A stretch of DNA of 5,868 nt from Lachnospiraceae bacterium UBA3645. Its GTDB lineage: Bacteria > Bacillota > Clostridia > Lachnospirales > Lachnospiraceae. Every line of letters begins with the position of its first letter. Position 1 is the stretch's first letter. Position numbers and translations under genes: made by a program. The stretch lies in the NCBI GenBank assembly GCA_002373555.1, contig DFKM01000035.1:1-5868 (forward strand). Direction: 5' to 3'. Below, piece after piece: positions 5,834 to 5,868 of this stretch. Under the pieces are notes generated by a model, which made no database searches, had not been told where the DNA came from, and saw only the letters and a list, made by a program, of their open reading frames with translations.

Positions 5834-5868
5834 GAAGAGAGCTGAACAGCAGGAAATGCAGGCGGAAA
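5796..5868 (+). CDS. Possible start of an unidentified gene (3' end outside the window)
   Basis: A frame opens with GTG at 5796 and stays open to the window end (24 codons, reading MTWNRERRKMGHLKRAEQ...). AGAGGG ends 5 nt before the GTG and would serve as a ribosome binding site. An in-frame ATG at 5823, with AAGAAGGA 2 nt upstream, is an alternative start. The visible residues are charged and helical in character and match no family I recognise. They do not resemble a MetH N-terminus. The inverted repeat 5794-5833 overlaps the proposed start, so the frame may be a chance opening in a repeat. Confidence 0.25.
   Translation, partial: MTWNRERRKMGHLKRAEQQEMQAE

Overview
The window is a chromosomal housekeeping segment. 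It most likely comes from a moderately GC-rich member of the Firmicutes, class Clostridia (Lachnospiraceae-like). The reasons are the single-chain GlyRS, the order cysS - mini-RNase III gene - rlmB that is typical of Firmicutes, GGAGG-type ribosome binding sites with one TTG start, and a methionine synthase activation domain encoded as a separate small gene beside metF. The genus is inferred only loosely. Every confident gene is on the + strand.

Layout: (1) 1-539, the 3' end of the glycyl-tRNA synthetase gene. (2) 540-864, a 325-bp gap holding a 177-bp fold-back element flanked by a TGAC direct repeat (MITE-like), then one half of a second palindromic repeat family, then the strong Shine-Dalgarno of cysS. 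(3) 865-2712, cysS (TTG start) and mrnC, 18 nt apart. (4) 2713-2903, a gap filled by a full copy of the second palindromic repeat. (5) 2904-3668, rlmB. (6) 3669-4188, a 520-bp gap: first a GC-rich 47-bp tandem repeat, then an AT-rich stretch (about 34% GC by hand count) organised as a mirrored set of four related modules. (7) 4189-5742, metF and the methionine synthase activation-domain gene, 12 nt apart. (8) 5743-5868, a short tail with a small inverted repeat and possibly the start of another gene.

The genes form two functional groups. The first serves translation: two aminoacyl-tRNA synthetases, the RNase that matures 23S rRNA ends, and a 23S rRNA 2'-O-methyltransferase. The second is the methyl branch of methionine synthesis: MetF makes 5-methyl-THF, and the downstream protein would reactivate a cobalamin-dependent methionine synthase whose catalytic part must be encoded elsewhere.

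The genes are conventional. The unusual content is in the gaps, which carry at least three unrelated kinds of inverted or mirrored repeat. The most striking is the ++/-- module array at 3794-4077, with an exact 84-bp period on both sides of one dyad centre. I see no CRISPR array, tRNA, rRNA, T-box, SAM or cobalamin riboswitch, phage gene or defence system.
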